Below the pieces are notes generated by a model, which was not told the origin of the DNA, did no database searches, and saw only the letters and a list, made by a program, of their open reading frames with translations. The translations under genes and the position numbers were made by a program. A stretch of DNA of 64,000 bases from Blasia pusilla (lineage: Eukaryota > Marchantiophyta > Marchantiopsida > Blasiales). The stretch covers positions 19,840,001-19,904,000 of the forward strand of contig CM114271.1 in NCBI GenBank assembly GCA_050084515.1. The letters run 5' to 3'. Positions 1 through 11,659 of the stretch are shown here, piece after piece. Numbering within the stretch: position 1 is the first letter of the stretch; every line of letters starts with the position of its first letter.

Positions 1-516
1 GGTTGCTTTGCTGCTTCCCAGAGCAAGGGTTGCACTGTTAGAGCTGGCCAGGTGCCCTGAGGCCATGGGTTGGTTGAGATTGAAGGTAAACAGGCGCTGA
101 AGCTCTGTCCCCTTTCAGCAGAACCTAGCCACAGACAAGGACCTTCATCCTGAAAGCTTTTGCACCCACAAGCTTAGATCCGTGGGTTGTGCTTCAGAGT
201 TGTAGTTTGTGCCAAGTTGAGGAGTTGGTCTGTCTTTTATCACCTATGTCAGCCTTTTGCCTCTATACCAGTGGACAAATAATTGCCAATCTCTGCAGTC
301 AGCTGAGCTGTCCCATCTTTTGAAACCTATTGCTTCATAATCCATGATCTCAACCCCACAAGCCATGGATGAACATGTACATAGTTTTCAGGGCTGGATG
401 TTTTCAGGCTGTTTGTAAGGTTTCTCCTTGTTTGGATTGCATCTCATGTCTATGTTCAGAATGTATTTGTGTCGAAGACACATTGCTGTCACTCTGAGAT
501 ATGGTGATGTGATGAG
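1..516. other. Left edge, no assignable exon
   Basis: I see no segment here that I can align with the part of TRS120 expected just before the exon at 517. A short open stretch at about 2-88 ends in a donor-like AAG/GTAAAC but does not resemble the family. An in-frame TGA at 505-507 closes the reading frame upstream of the first recognised exon. The stretch is most likely intron, or the 5' part of the gene has diverged or been rearranged. Confidence 0.4.
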
Positions 517-3500
517 CTCTGCAGAAAGGAGCTATCCAGGGAGGTCGTGGATCTACTGATGGGTGCAGTAGAAGGGTCAAAGAGCTTGATGGATGCCAGT
601 GACCGACTTGTGCTAAATGTGGAAGTTGCCCGGATATTTGGGGCCCTTGGATATGAGCGCAAAGCTGCTTTCTATGCTCGACAGGTGGCGCAGCTCTATC
701 AACAGCAGGACAGCTGCTGGGCTGCAATGAGCGCCCTTCAAGTTCTTACACTAACTGCTAAGTCCTATCGAGTTCAAAGCAGGGCAGGAACCACTGCACG
801 AGCAAAGAATTTGCTAGAAGTAAGACAAAAAAACCCTGTGTACTATTCTATGAGTGCCCCACATAGCATTTTTATTGATAAGCTTGGGAGGATCTGGGTA
901 CTAGCAGTTTGTGTGAAGTGGTGGTTGATTAGTAAGCTACCTACCAGTAATATATCATAAAAAGTTCCAACAGGGACTGCAAAATCGTAGATTCCAAAGC
1001 AGGGCAAAAGCTAGTGCAAGGGTAAAGAATTTGCCGCAATTAAAATACCCTCAGCACTGTGTGTCCCTAATAGCATTTTTATTGAGAAGCCTAGGAGGAT
1101 GTGCATGTGAGCAGTATTTGTAGTGTATTGGTTAATTATTAAGGAACCTGCCAGTCACAAGGTATAAGAATTTCAAAGAATAGTAGTTAATGCCTGGGAA
1201 GTGAGTGGTCGCATTCTTGATAGATCAGTGGGTGAGCAATGGTTTGACAGTGTCTCATGGTATGAGAACCTCAAAGAAAAACTGCTCATGCTTTTTGTAA
1301 TTTTGCTTTGTAGTTTCTTCAAGATAAGGATGAGCCATCTGTCGCAAAGGATAATAAGGCCCAATACAACTCCTTGGAAGTGGGAGCAGATGGACAGTGG
1401 AGCACCTTGCAGATGGACATCCTTGGTGATATGCTCGCAGCTGCAGTCCGTGCAGGAGATCCATTAGCAGCATGGAGTGCTGCTGCCCGGTTGGTGAGGA
1501 GTCACTATCCACTCATCACCCCCAGTGCCCAATTTGGTCTTGCAACAGCTCTAACTACTGCTGCTGAGCGACTTCCTATGGGCACTCGCTGCCCTGATCC
1601 TGCTCTACCTTTTGTCAGGTTTGTTGCGATCCATGCTGTGTTCTTGTGTTCCCTTACATGGCTTATGTAAGTGGAGTTTTTCACATGTTCTGATTTTTTG
1701 TGAAGAATTTTCTTTGTTATGATAAGGCTGGGGCCTCCAGCAACTCAAGAATCCAAGTTCTTATGTTCCTGGTCTTGGAAGGAATGTGGTTTTAACCCTG
1801 TGAATGAGCGCCTTCAGGCTTTGCTTTTAAAGAAATAACGATTTTGTAGGGTATGTGTCTCGTAATGACTTGATGTGAACAATAGAATTACATCTCTAAC
1901 AGGATTGGAGTTCTTGTGACATGTCTTTTTCCAGACTTCATTCTTATCCAGGCCTCCCTCCAGACATGGAAGTGGTGAAACGAACGCCAGGCAAGAAAGA
2001 CTGGTGGAATGGAGTTTCTGCTGCAGGACCCTTCATATATACACCCTTCTCGTCCAAAGCAAATGATACAGGGAGTACTTCTCAGATAATCTGGGTAGTT
2101 GGGGAACCGGTGCAGGTTCTGGTGGACCTTTCAAATCCCTGTGCTTTTGAGGTATATGTTGAGAGTATGTGTCTCTCAGTTGAATCCGGAGACTTCGAAT
2201 CATATCCTGTTTCTGTCTTACTGCCTCCGAATACATCACAGGTTCTGTCCCTATCAGGGCTTCCATTATCTGTGGGGTCTTTGGTTGTCCGAGGCTGCAT
2301 TGTGCAGTGTTTTGGTGTGGTAACAGAGCACTTGTTTGAGGAGGCTGGAGATCTTCCCGGTGTGGCACTAAGCGATCCATTCAGGAGTGTTAGTGGACCC
2401 AGAGTGAGTCACTCCAGTCATGCGGTTGTTGAGGTGATGCCAGCGTTACCTCTGTTGGTGGCTGAAGTTGTCGGAGGTGAGGGTGCAGTGGTTCTTTATG
2501 AAGGAGAAATTCGGGAAATGCTTATAAGTCTATCTAATGCTGGAGTTGTACCAGTTGTAGAGGCCACTATGACCTTGACGGGTAAACATAGAGAGCATGT
2601 TCTGTCTTTAGGGCACGATGTTTTACTTGCATCATTGCCATTACTTCCTGGAGCCTCAGTTGTGATTCCTGTAAAATTAAAAGCTGGTCAACCTACCACA
2701 GAAGTTGAGATTGTTGGTCCGAAGGGTGTTGGAGCAAGTACTGTGAAGCCTGCGAAAGATCCAGCTTGTCCAATGTTGGCAATATATTATGCAGGTGAAT
2801 ACTCTTCTTGTTTCTCCTTAATTGTGAATGATATCTCTCCTGTTCCAGAATGGCTCAACATAATCCTGGCTAGTTCATTGCTGGCCGTGCTGTGTTTTTT
2901 GTCTTCATTTATTCGATCCTTATTAAGTAAAGGAGGATGTCTCTTTGTTTGGTCTGTTAACAGACCATGTCTTTTGGCAGTGTTGGGATATGAAATGTAT
3001 GAGACAGGTTTATGTTATGACAAGCTTCTAGGTAACAAGGAGAATGATGACATTGTCAACCTTATGTAGGTGATGCCTACTGTGCAGTTACATTTCTGAT
3101 TATGCAAACTGTAATATAATTTGCAGGTCCTCCTATGGAAAGGACATCTGATGAGAGTGAGAAGGTCGTCCAGACAGAATTACCCCCTGGTAGACGACTG
3201 GCTCTTCCATTGCAATTACATGTGCTTCGTGGGCTATACTTGGTACAGGCACGTTTGTTATCTATGGAAGTACCTGCGCAGATAAGCAGGTATCTACCTG
3301 ATCCTACTACTTGTGAGAGTGAAGCCGATTCTACCTCAAGTACTTTGGTCAAGATTGATCCTTACAGAGGAAGCTGGGGTTTGCTGCTTTTGGAACTTGA
3401 ACTCTGGAATTCGACAGATGTTCTCTTTGAGATTACTGTGAGTGTCAACAAAGGGAAAGAGGCTGTAGACAAAGAGGCCACTGATGATGGATTGGTATAT

Positions 3501-4593
3501 GGCTCTCTGTATCCAAGTACTCGCATCGATCAAAACCATTCTGCACGAGTCCTCATACCGCTGGAAAGATTCAAGCTACCAGGGTTAGAAAAGGCTTTTC
3601 TGGCAAGGTCAGTAGCTAGGAAAGGTAGGCTGGTGAAACAAGATCTGCATATGAGAGAGAGTGCTGAGCCACAGACAAAGGTGCTGAATGCTACTATTGA
3701 AGAGTTAAGTTCAAGAATCTGTGTGAAATGGCACTCAGGTAGAAACAGTGCTGGAGAGTTACCAATCAAGGATGCGATTCGAGAAGCTTTACCGCTGTCA
3801 GCGATAGAAATACTCCTACCAGACCCATTGACTTTTGGTTTCAGACTTGCAAGGAGCTCCCGGTCTCCATCTAGAGACAACTTGAAGTCAACTTCTTATC
3901 ATGGGTGTTCCGAACAAAAGGTGGATGACAGTGAGGAGGCAAATGCGGCACCAATAAATCAGAAGAAAGACTCTATTTTGGCACATGAGTTAACTGCAAT
4001 TGAAATGCTAGTGCGTAATAACACTAGAGAGGCTGTGATGATGACTCTCAGTGTTACATGTCGGGATGTCACTGGTGCCAGTTGCCTGGGATCAAGTGGA
4101 GCGAAAGCAACAGTTTTGTGGGCTGGTATGTACATATATTCTCTGTTCATTTTCATTTCTCTATTCTTCAATTCATCATGAACATAATGTTCAAAATTAG
4201 TTCTGAGTGGTGCTGTCATGGTAAAGTTCGGAAAGTGCACTTGAGTAAAGGAAAATCCTTGTGTAGGCTAATGCAGCACACCATCCAGAGACTTTGGAAT
4301 CGTTTAGATCAGTTTTTAGAGCTTAAATTATACCATGGGTCTTATAAACTGGTGTGTTTTCAGGTGCTTTGAATGGAATTGATGTGGAGGTGCCAGCCCT
4401 GGGTGAGGTGGTACTTTCATTTGCATTGTGTTTTCTAGTGCCAGGGCAGTATACCCTGTTGGGGGCGGCTGTAATCAATGACTCCGATGAGCCAGAGAGT
4501 GCACAAAAAAGAAAGCTTCGCTCTGACATTTCTCCTGAGCCATTATGCTACAGTGGACCACCCTATGCTGTGAATGTCACCGGAACAAGTTGA
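517..4593 (+). CDS. TRS120: TRS120-like TRAPPII complex subunit, 3' part of gene
   Basis: TRS120 (animal TRAPPC9) is a subunit of TRAPPII, the tethering complex that acts at the trans-Golgi and at the plant cell plate. Exons are about 517-819, 1314-1618, 1935-2794, 3127-4125 and 4364-4593 (TGA stop). Every junction has GT/AG ends and keeps the frame, giving about 898 residues; plant members are roughly 1,200 long, so the N-terminal part is missing from the window. Recognisable family blocks are LMDASDRLVLNVEVARIFG in the first exon, AGDPLAAWSAAARLVRSHYP in the second, VVGEPVQVLVDLSNPC in the third, SARVLIPLERFKLPG and MTLSVTCRDVTGASC in the fourth, and the C-terminal CYSGPPYAV. The exact 5' edge of the first exon is uncertain (517-529), because the acceptor has a weak pyrimidine tract. 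No frameshift or internal stop is seen, so this looks like a working gene. Confidence 0.9.
766..1165 (+). repeat. Partial exon-intron tandem duplication inside TRS120
   Basis: About 766-957 and 985-1163 are diverged direct copies with an offset of about 220 nt. Shared blocks include CAAAGCAGGGC (774-785 and 994-1005), AAAGAATTTGC, TAGCATTTTTATTGA and CCAGTCAC/CCAGTAAT-like tails. The first copy holds the end of TRS120 exon 1 and its GTAAGA donor at 820. In the second copy the donor position reads CAATTA, so it is dead and remains intronic. Confidence 0.75.
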
Positions 4594-7000
4594 AATTGTA
4601 ATTACTCGTAGTTAGTAATACTGTTTATACGGAATCAGTGAGGCTTATAGGGCGTGGAGTAAAATGAGGTGGAGGAGGTTGGGACCGACCCTGTGTATGA
4701 GAAGAGGTTGGGTACCTTTTCCTCTCCTCCTGTTGTCTATATTCATGATTGCTCCTCCAGATAGTCTCAACTACTAAACCCAGGCAGATAAAGCAGCTTT
4801 TCAAGAAGATATTTATCGTTCTTTGGTAGTTAGGATGGGACATTAAACTCGACTCGAGTCCAACATCAAATGCTCATGGGTATTCATTGTAGGTCGCTCT
4901 TTCTCAGTCAAGGATCCAATTTCATAAAGGATGGTAGTGCACAATTTTCTTGTTTGGGATAACATACCTCATGCACACGATTTGTTTTGCATGGTATCTT
5001 CTGAGGAAACGGTCCTATTGTCTCTGACGTTTTTTTGGCTTTCGAATAGTTACGAGTAGTTATCATCTGGATTTTTTCTAGTTGAGGGGACGCCATGTCA
5101 CTCCCCTGCGTTGATATCTTGCAAGCTCTGTAGTTCCATTTGTATTACCTTCGTTTAAGAGCGAGATCTAGTTTACTTGGTGAGAGTGTCACTGATCGGA
5201 TCTACTAACAGTGACACAGCAGAGCACTTACAATGTAGCAAAGTTTGGAGTATACTGGTGTTAGGGCCTTATCCCATGGTTAGTCTAGATTATACCAATC
5301 CTACGGCTGAGATGATGTTTCTGTCCGCAGGAGTTGCAGAAATTTGACAGGGTAGTCAGATTTCAATCGCCCTAAAATTTTGGGCGCAAGACGAGCTTTC
5401 ATCCTCGCGCCCTCCCTGCACTGAAACCGGCTGAAAACTGCTGGCTTCAGCCGGAATTCGGTTTCTTGGGGTGGCACGATAAAGACCTTAGTTCTAATGG
5501 CGACTGTCTTTAATTTGCCCTAAGATGTAGTTTGCGCCGACGATATCTATTTGTTGCCCAAGAAAAACTGCCGGTTGATTTTGGGATCTACCGGGTAAAG
5601 TAACGTGCACTGTTAGCATAGAATTTCACTGGGCGTTTCCCTGGAAGTGCGTTGGGTTGCAGCTCGGTGAAGGAGCCGGGTAGCACTGGAAGTATGCGTG
5701 AGCTGATGAAGGAGTGCTTAATTAGGTCATATGGCCGTAGTCCAATCCAGCGCATTTTAGTGAGCAGGAAATCTATAGCAAACTGCCCGGTCTCGTGCCT
5801 TCTGGGTTTACTAATGCGTGTTCGGCCGAAAAACATCACGTGTCTTGTAGTCTCAAGCCGGTTTTGGGTGCCAAGTTTCTTAGGAATTTTACCCTAATCG
5901 AAGGCTCACTCCGGTGACAGATCAGCACTCCCGGGGATTACCAAGATGATGTGAGGTTACTAACCATGCCAGGCGGTCCGGCTATTGTAGGAGATTGTTC
6001 TCTTCATCGAAACCCTCCGTAAGAAGAAGATACGCCAGTTCTTTCGTCACTATCGCTCGAGATTGGCACATGCGAGGCTCTTCCATGATGGATCCATAAA
6101 AGATGACTTCACATATGACAGGTTAGTGCAGCTGATCTCGTGCTCCGATCTATCAGTTAGTTACCCACATCTACTGGCTGAAACACTAGACCGGGACAAG
6201 GAAACTTTAATTGAATAGACCTACTCAGACTTCACAACCGGTGCGGAATTGCACTCGGAGGCTCTCTTTGTGGAAACGAATTGGACAGTCGCGGGTTATG
6301 TAAGTTGATTATTTACGAGGAGAGGAGTTTATTTGTCATAAGATTTTGTCAAGATAGAGAGGATTTTGGATATTCTCTTCTTCGAGCAGAGAAAGTAAAG
6401 AAAGATAAAAATACTTGTATTTAATGTGGGAAAACACGAAAGGTACTCACTTATACAATGAAAAAACTTGGAAGGTACTATTGTTATGGAATGTCACCTA
6501 TGCTCATCAAATACGAGACAGAACCGCAGCTTTAGGGTCTGTAGGTGAGGGTAAGTCATCCATTTTGGGTTAGGTCTCCATGCTTCCGGACATGGCCACA
6601 CGTGTGGTACAAATTTTATTTATTTATTTTCACCAACGCGTCGTGTCCACGTACGCGATCCTAATCACGAGTATAACCTCTTTCGATATCCTCATGGACT
6701 CGAAATTCTTGAATCTTCCTAATATACTTGGACTTGCCGCGCCAATGGAGAACCGGAAGAGGAGGAAAGAAAAGCCCTGAAATTCACCAGTTTGAATTCC
6801 ATTGTTAGTATATAATCTGGAAGACCAGAAGGCGAAGCGACGATAGTCTCGGTTCGAATTCTGTTGTAGTTACTCAAGCCATCGAATCTGCTTCTCTTCA
6901 ATCAGAAATCAACACCAGAAATGACCTATTTGATTGTATTAAGTAGGCTCCAGTTTCTTGGGTATGAAGTAGCAAAACTTGAAAATTTGTTACTCAATGT

Positions 7001-7021
7001 CCCTCCCTCCCTCCCTCCCTC
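7001..7021. repeat. CCCT microsatellite
   Basis: About five tandem CCCT units. Confidence 0.9.
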
Positions 7022-7377
7022 TGACCGTTCGAGTACAGAAGGGTCCATGAACAGCCCCTCTATAGAACTCATCAGCATCAAATTCCAGTGAAGGTGAGAG
7101 TATCTCAATTGGTTTTGGGTCTCCATATGTGAGGATGGTAGAATGGAATCATTGTTGGAGGAACTGTTCATGGCTGACAGATTTTCTATTGGTGCGAGTA
7201 AACGAAATCTTTAGCAGGGATGCTAGGAATAAGAGGAAATTTGTAACGACAGAGTCTTATCTCCAACACATTCACCACTGAAAGCAGAAATTTGCCAGCG
7301 AATAGAATATCTGAATCACAGCAGTACATCGCATCTATCCTCCAAGATCACGCGAATGTTCCAATAGCTACGCGAAA

Positions 7378-7467
7378 ACCACATGAAAATACTAATTGTA
7401 TCCCATGGGAGCCACCTACGCACATTATGAAAATCACATGAAAGTACTAATTGTATCCCATGGGAGT
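7378..7467. repeat. 55-bp tandem duplication
   Basis: Two copies of a 34-nt block ending in TCCCATGGGAG lie at 7378-7411 and 7434-7467, differing at only a couple of positions. The period is about 55 nt. Confidence 0.8.
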
Positions 7468-9173
7468 CAGCCTTTCCAGACATCACAAAACGCGCATGGG
7501 GAGTGCCCCTCAAGGCCAACGTCGCAGGGGCCGACTCAATGACCAAGGGTGACGTGTTGAACTAGTTTCAGTTTCTCAAACACCGGCAATATATAGGTCT
7601 CCTTCGTATTAGTATGTAAACAGCCGGCCGGAATTTAAAAATTTTCGAAAACTATCCGGTCCCTGTTTAAACCCCATACCACAACTCTGCATTGACATCT
7701 ATTATACATGATGGCCTCTTTATTTTCCAACACGTGTCTTTCCATCCGATTCCAAACGTCAACCCATGTGATTACGACACGTGCACTCGTTTGGAACTCA
7801 TTTAAACCGATAATTAAATTATTATTGATAATAGATATTTTAAATTATCCATCATTAAGGCCGTCATCGCACGGGTTCATGATGTGTCCGCTAGTATATA
7901 TATGTAAAATAAAAGGAGATACTTCCTCTATTGCCCAGATATGTAAATTGGACACACTACAACTAGTTTCTGTTTCCGCGCAAGAACAATGAATGCAAGA
8001 GCATCCTATGGCCCGATTGGCAGCAGAAAGCGGTGTAAACTTGCCGGTTTCTCGACGGCCGCGGGGGCGATGCTCTTATTACTCGGTGCCATGAAAGGTT
8101 ACCTTCAAACAGTCCCGGAAATCTTTATAATTGTATGCTCTGATTTACTAGTCCCTAACTTCAGTTGGCGTGCAATTTCGAATCGTTGTTTTTAGGCGCC
8201 TGTCTTTTGAGTGAGGACTCGCTCTTAAGGGAAGTTGGTGCAGCTAGAGTAAGTATTTCACTCATGCCTCGGCTTTGGTAGAGCCAAGCGTCGACCACTA
8301 GAGGCTTTTGTGGTGGACGAACAGAAGCTCATGGGAAGGCCCGACAACCGTCACTGAAATGGATCGCGACTTACATACGTTCGGCGGTCAATTCGTCAGA
8401 CTCCCGTTGCTCTGGTATGTTTGTGTAATGACGCCATAGATCGATTGCGATGAAGATCAGGACAAGAGGACTACAATGAAAAGAGGCGGCAAGAAAGCAG
8501 ACAAGTGCGTGGGGCCGTGTGTATATGCAACTTCCGGTGTTACTATTTTGGCATCTGAGAGCTCTGGCAGCGTGTGGACAATGACATCCAACAACATCTT
8601 CTTGAGCGCGAATCAATGCCGAGCTACATCGCTCGGCTCACGCATAGGACCTCCCTGTCCTCTGAGATATTGGTCAGACATCGAGGTACCTACCGTACTG
8701 AGCGGCGAAGTAAGTTCTTTATGTCCGGACTTTGTAATCTTTGTTTCATGTTTAAGTTTTCTGTTCGATCTTGAAGACACCTGCCTGCCGGCCATAATGT
8801 TTATGACATTGCGCATGTGGCGGATGAAGTCCACAAAACATGCATCCCTGACAGCGGTCTAGCAGAATAATACTCTCTCGATTAGGAGTGCTACGGAAAA
8901 AAAGTTGCAAAAAATGAACATTGTTGAATCAGACCAAATCCATGACGATTCGAATTGGAGGAATGGTGGAATGCATCTTTCACAGGCATTCCTTCCTCTT
9001 CATTAGGTACCTGATTTCCGATTTTGCACTAAATCCACAAATTGGCGCGTAGCGAGTAATCTTTCAAACGCAGGCCCAAAGATTGGGCTCATAGATGACA
9101 TTGTCATTCTAGGATAATCTGATGGGAAGAAATTCAGAACAAAATGAACCACCAGGGAGTGACACACCGATTG

Positions 9174-9337
9174 TACACTTTGACTGAAGAAAAAGGATGC
9201 CTGGTACTGCGGCAGGTCTGTTATTTTCTCTCCTGACTAGGAGAAAGGATGAATCAGCATCGCCAGGACGAAGCGGCGACGAGAGATCTGCCCTTCCAAC
9301 CCAGTACCAGGCATCCTTTTTCTTCAGTCAAAGTGTA
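9174..9337. repeat. Perfect 36-bp inverted repeat across the GRAS 3' end
   Basis: Positions 9174-9209 are the exact reverse complement of 9302-9337, with a 92-nt spacer. The right arm lies inside the GRAS coding sequence and encodes the stretch from YTLTEEKG to VLG in the C-terminal SAW region. The left arm lies beyond the GRAS stop codon at 9254-9256. Just inside the arms the similarity resumes with a gap (GGCAGGTCT against GGCAGATCT). The spacer also holds a small hairpin, TCTCCT-GACT-AGGAGA, near 9230. Confidence 0.95.
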
Positions 9338-11659
9338 ACCATCGCTAGCGTAAAGGCCAAGCCACATGCGCACTCGCTCCAAGGATCTTTGAGCAACCGG
9401 TTGAAATCCTGCACGGCTCATTCGCCGGCGCCACTGATCCACTCTTTCATGCCTTTCAACTCGAGCTGGACCTTCACACGACACGATGTTCTTGATCTCC
9501 TCCGCAAAGTGGAACCGCTCCATTTTCACTCTCTGCGGACTGTACCTGGGCAAGATGGCTTCCAAAGAGTCAAAGATGGCGGAGTAGTAATGCAGAGCTT
9601 CCAAGAATCGGCCTAGAAAGAAGGGCCCGTTGTGGCTGGCGTCCTGCTCTACAATGGTGAGAATTTTCGGATTAAGCTCGTGAATTGACTGCAGAACCGC
9701 ATTTAGAGATCCTCTGCTCTCCTTCACCACACGATGCAGCTGCAGCGCGCTATTCACGGCCAAAGCCTCTCCCTCCCGGAGCTCGAGCATCGAGCGCTGC
9801 AAATTTTCCAGCGACTCGGTCACCACCCGAAACTCCAGCGTAACGCGATGATGCTTGGCGATCTCGGCCAGCGCCTGCCCCGCCTCCTCCATCTTCTCCG
9901 TAGACATCCCAAATCCCGTGATGCGAAGCAATCGCGGAGGACCACCTCGTCTGGACGCCAGTCCATGAATTAGATAAGGCCACTGGAATCCGTGTGTCAT
10001 GCCCAGGTCCACTATGTGAACAGCATCTTCGCCGACGAAGGCCTCGAGGATGGCCAAATTGGCCGCCAAGTGCCCGAAGGCCACGTACGGGGAAGCTCTG
10101 TAGATCAGCTGAAAGCCTTCCTGCTTCTCACTCTCGTTGGGAGGTTTTCGAGACGAGATGGTGCTTTTGAAAGGTTGCGCGCCTGTGAGGATGAGTCTAT
10201 CCGTGAGTCCTTCCATGAAACAAGCGGTTACTCGCTGCATGGAATCGCCGTTTGCAGACGCCATGTGCTGCAGCTGATGGAGCAAAATACTTGCCTGTCT
10301 GGAATCCCGGCAGGCCACAGCCTCTGCGCACGCCAGGAGTAACTGGACCATCCGCACTCCGTTGTTCTGCGGTTCGTTAGCTGTCGTTGACGCTGCGCAC
10401 GCTATTGTGTTCTCGCAATTGTTGTTCTCACCGGATCGGTTCCTGACTCTCCCAGCCGCTCCCAATCTTGCCATGGCGTTGCTCGTCTCTACTCCCATAT
10501 GCCCCACTCCTTGCGGAAAATCTAACTGCGTGATCATTCCTCCATGGTAGATCCCTGCCGCTGCTGCCGCAACCGGGGTCATTGCAGAATCCGGCGCGGA
10601 AGAGTTCGTCGAATAATTTGATTGGCATACGCCATGGCAGTTCCACCGTCCTTCGCAACTCGATCTCGATCGTTCCTTTGATACCGGGACGGACGAGCTC
10701 GAGGAATCGGATTCCTCAGCCGAGAGGGTAGTATTTAACACACCAACTTGAGGCGCGAGATCGTGACGGAACTGGTGTGGATATTGAGTACCGGCCGCAG
10801 AGGACTCATGGAGTTGAAAATCCGGAATTTTGTACGAGCGTGATCGACTAGCCGTACCTGTGGTGGGTAGCGATTGCGCACTCGGATCTGGTAAATGTAA
10901 TTCCTGATGAGAAATAGCTGGCAATTCATGAGGCGGTTGAAGCCATCGGTGCTCTAATACTTGGAGTGATGGATGAGCTTCATAACCAGATGCGAGCTCG
11001 GTCTGTGCATCCACCATCTGGTGATCCGTGCATGCGGTAATCCGGTGCTGCTCATCTACTGTGACCGAACTATTCTGCTCTTCCAAGCCATTAGATTGAA
11101 TGAAGTCAGGAAGTCCCCACTGACTACTACCGCTTGCGACAAATGTTAGGTCATTGACGGCAGTTTCCAAATCCACTGCATCACCGCATGAGGACACTGG
11201 CGCCGGCGCTGGATCGACATTCACCAACAAACAGGGACGATCATCTGTTGCAAGAAGCCATGATTCATTATCCGGGACTGACCTCACTGCCATGATTTCA
11301 TCGGACCCGGAGATCCATGCCTCGAGATTCAACAATTCATCGAGTTCCGGTGGATTGGAAGAGATCAGGTGGTCCCATGAAAGACGGGAGGGGCTGTGAA
11401 GAAAGCTGCAGGGATCGAATTCCTGCATCTGGTGCTGCTCCTCGTCTCCATCGATATCCCACATAATCGTGCTTCCGTGGTCATCCGTGGAGGACGCTGC
11501 TTCTCCATGCACGTTATTCGCCAGAAGAGAATTCTGCTCTGGTTCCTGCTGTTGCTCCCACCGCCGCTGCTGCTCCCAAACATGCAAATGCTGTTGCTGC
11601 TCCCACACATCGGCTTGGAGGCGGGGGGAAATGCACGCAGTCGAATCCAAGACCGACAT
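9254..11659 (-). CDS. GRAS-family transcription regulator, intronless
   Basis: GRAS proteins are plant nuclear transcription regulators. The single open frame encodes 801 residues from an ATG at 11657-11659, the first in frame. The C-terminal half is a complete GRAS domain from about residue 437: first leucine-rich region (MVQLLLACAEAV), VHIVD motif at about 547 (VHIVDLGMTHGFQW), second leucine-rich region, PFYRE-type region with NGPFFLGRFLEALHYYSA, RVER at about 734, and the closing SAW motif with SSWRC. The N-terminal half is low complexity, rich in Q, E, H and S, with repeated WEQQ units near residues 19-39, as is usual for activation regions. No canonical DELLA or VHYNP block is present; PPELDELLNLEAW is only a superficial likeness. 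The best general resemblance is to the DELLA/SCL3/RAD1 side of the family, but I do not assign a subfamily. Part of the 3' coding end forms one arm of a perfect inverted repeat. Confidence 0.93.
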   Translation of the reverse strand: MSVLDSTACISPRLQADVWEQQQHLHVWEQQRRWEQQQEPEQNSLLANNVHGEAASSTDDHGSTIMWDIDGDEEQHQMQEFDPCSFLHSPSRLSWDHLISSNPPELDELLNLEAWISGSDEIMAVRSVPDNESWLLATDDRPCLLVNVDPAPAPVSSCGDAVDLETAVNDLTFVASGSSQWGLPDFIQSNGLEEQNSSVTVDEQHRITACTDHQMVDAQTELASGYEAHPSLQVLEHRWLQPPHELPAISHQELHLPDPSAQSLPTTGTASRSRSYKIPDFQLHESSAAGTQYPHQFRHDLAPQVGVLNTTLSAEESDSSSSSVPVSKERSRSSCEGRWNCHGVCQSNYSTNSSAPDSAMTPVAAAAAGIYHGGMITQLDFPQGVGHMGVETSNAMARLGAAGRVRNRSGENNNCENTIACAASTTANEPQNNGVRMVQLLLACAEAVACRDSRQASILLHQLQHMASANGDSMQRVTACFMEGLTDRLILTGAQPFKSTISSRKPPNESEKQEGFQLIYRASPYVAFGHLAANLAILEAFVGEDAVHIVDLGMTHGFQWPYLIHGLASRRGGPPRLLRITGFGMSTEKMEEAGQALAEIAKHHRVTLEFRVVTESLENLQRSMLELREGEALAVNSALQLHRVVKESRGSLNAVLQSIHELNPKILTIVEQDASHNGPFFLGRFLEALHYYSAIFDSLEAILPRYSPQRVKMERFHFAEEIKNIVSCEGPARVERHERVDQWRRRMSRAGFQPVAQRSLERVRMWLGLYASDGYTLTEEKGCLVLGWKGRSLVAASSWRC

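Larger units (their letters stand above)
4594..9173. other. Intergenic region between TRS120 and the GRAS gene
   Basis: This 4.6 kb stretch should start with the TRS120 3' UTR. I recognise no gene in it. Stretches at about 5991-6215 and 8476-8862 are open but match no family I know and are probably chance or remnant. Local features are a CCCT microsatellite at 7001-7021 and a two-copy 55-bp tandem repeat at 7378-7467. The convergent arrangement of TRS120 (+) and GRAS (-) means both genes end towards this region. Confidence 0.6.

Noticed and set aside
2033-2380. Minus-strand frame of 115 codons
   Set aside because: Lies opposite TRS120 exon 3, whose family match is strong.
9197-9616. 139-codon plus-strand frame across the GRAS 3' end
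   Set aside because: It is antisense to GRAS coding sequence and begins in the inverted-repeat arm; a shadow frame.
11300-11345. DELL string in the GRAS N-terminus (PPELDELLNLEAW), suggesting a DELLA protein
   Set aside because: The rest of the DELLA and VHYNP regulatory blocks is absent, so four residues in a low-complexity acidic stretch are not enough.
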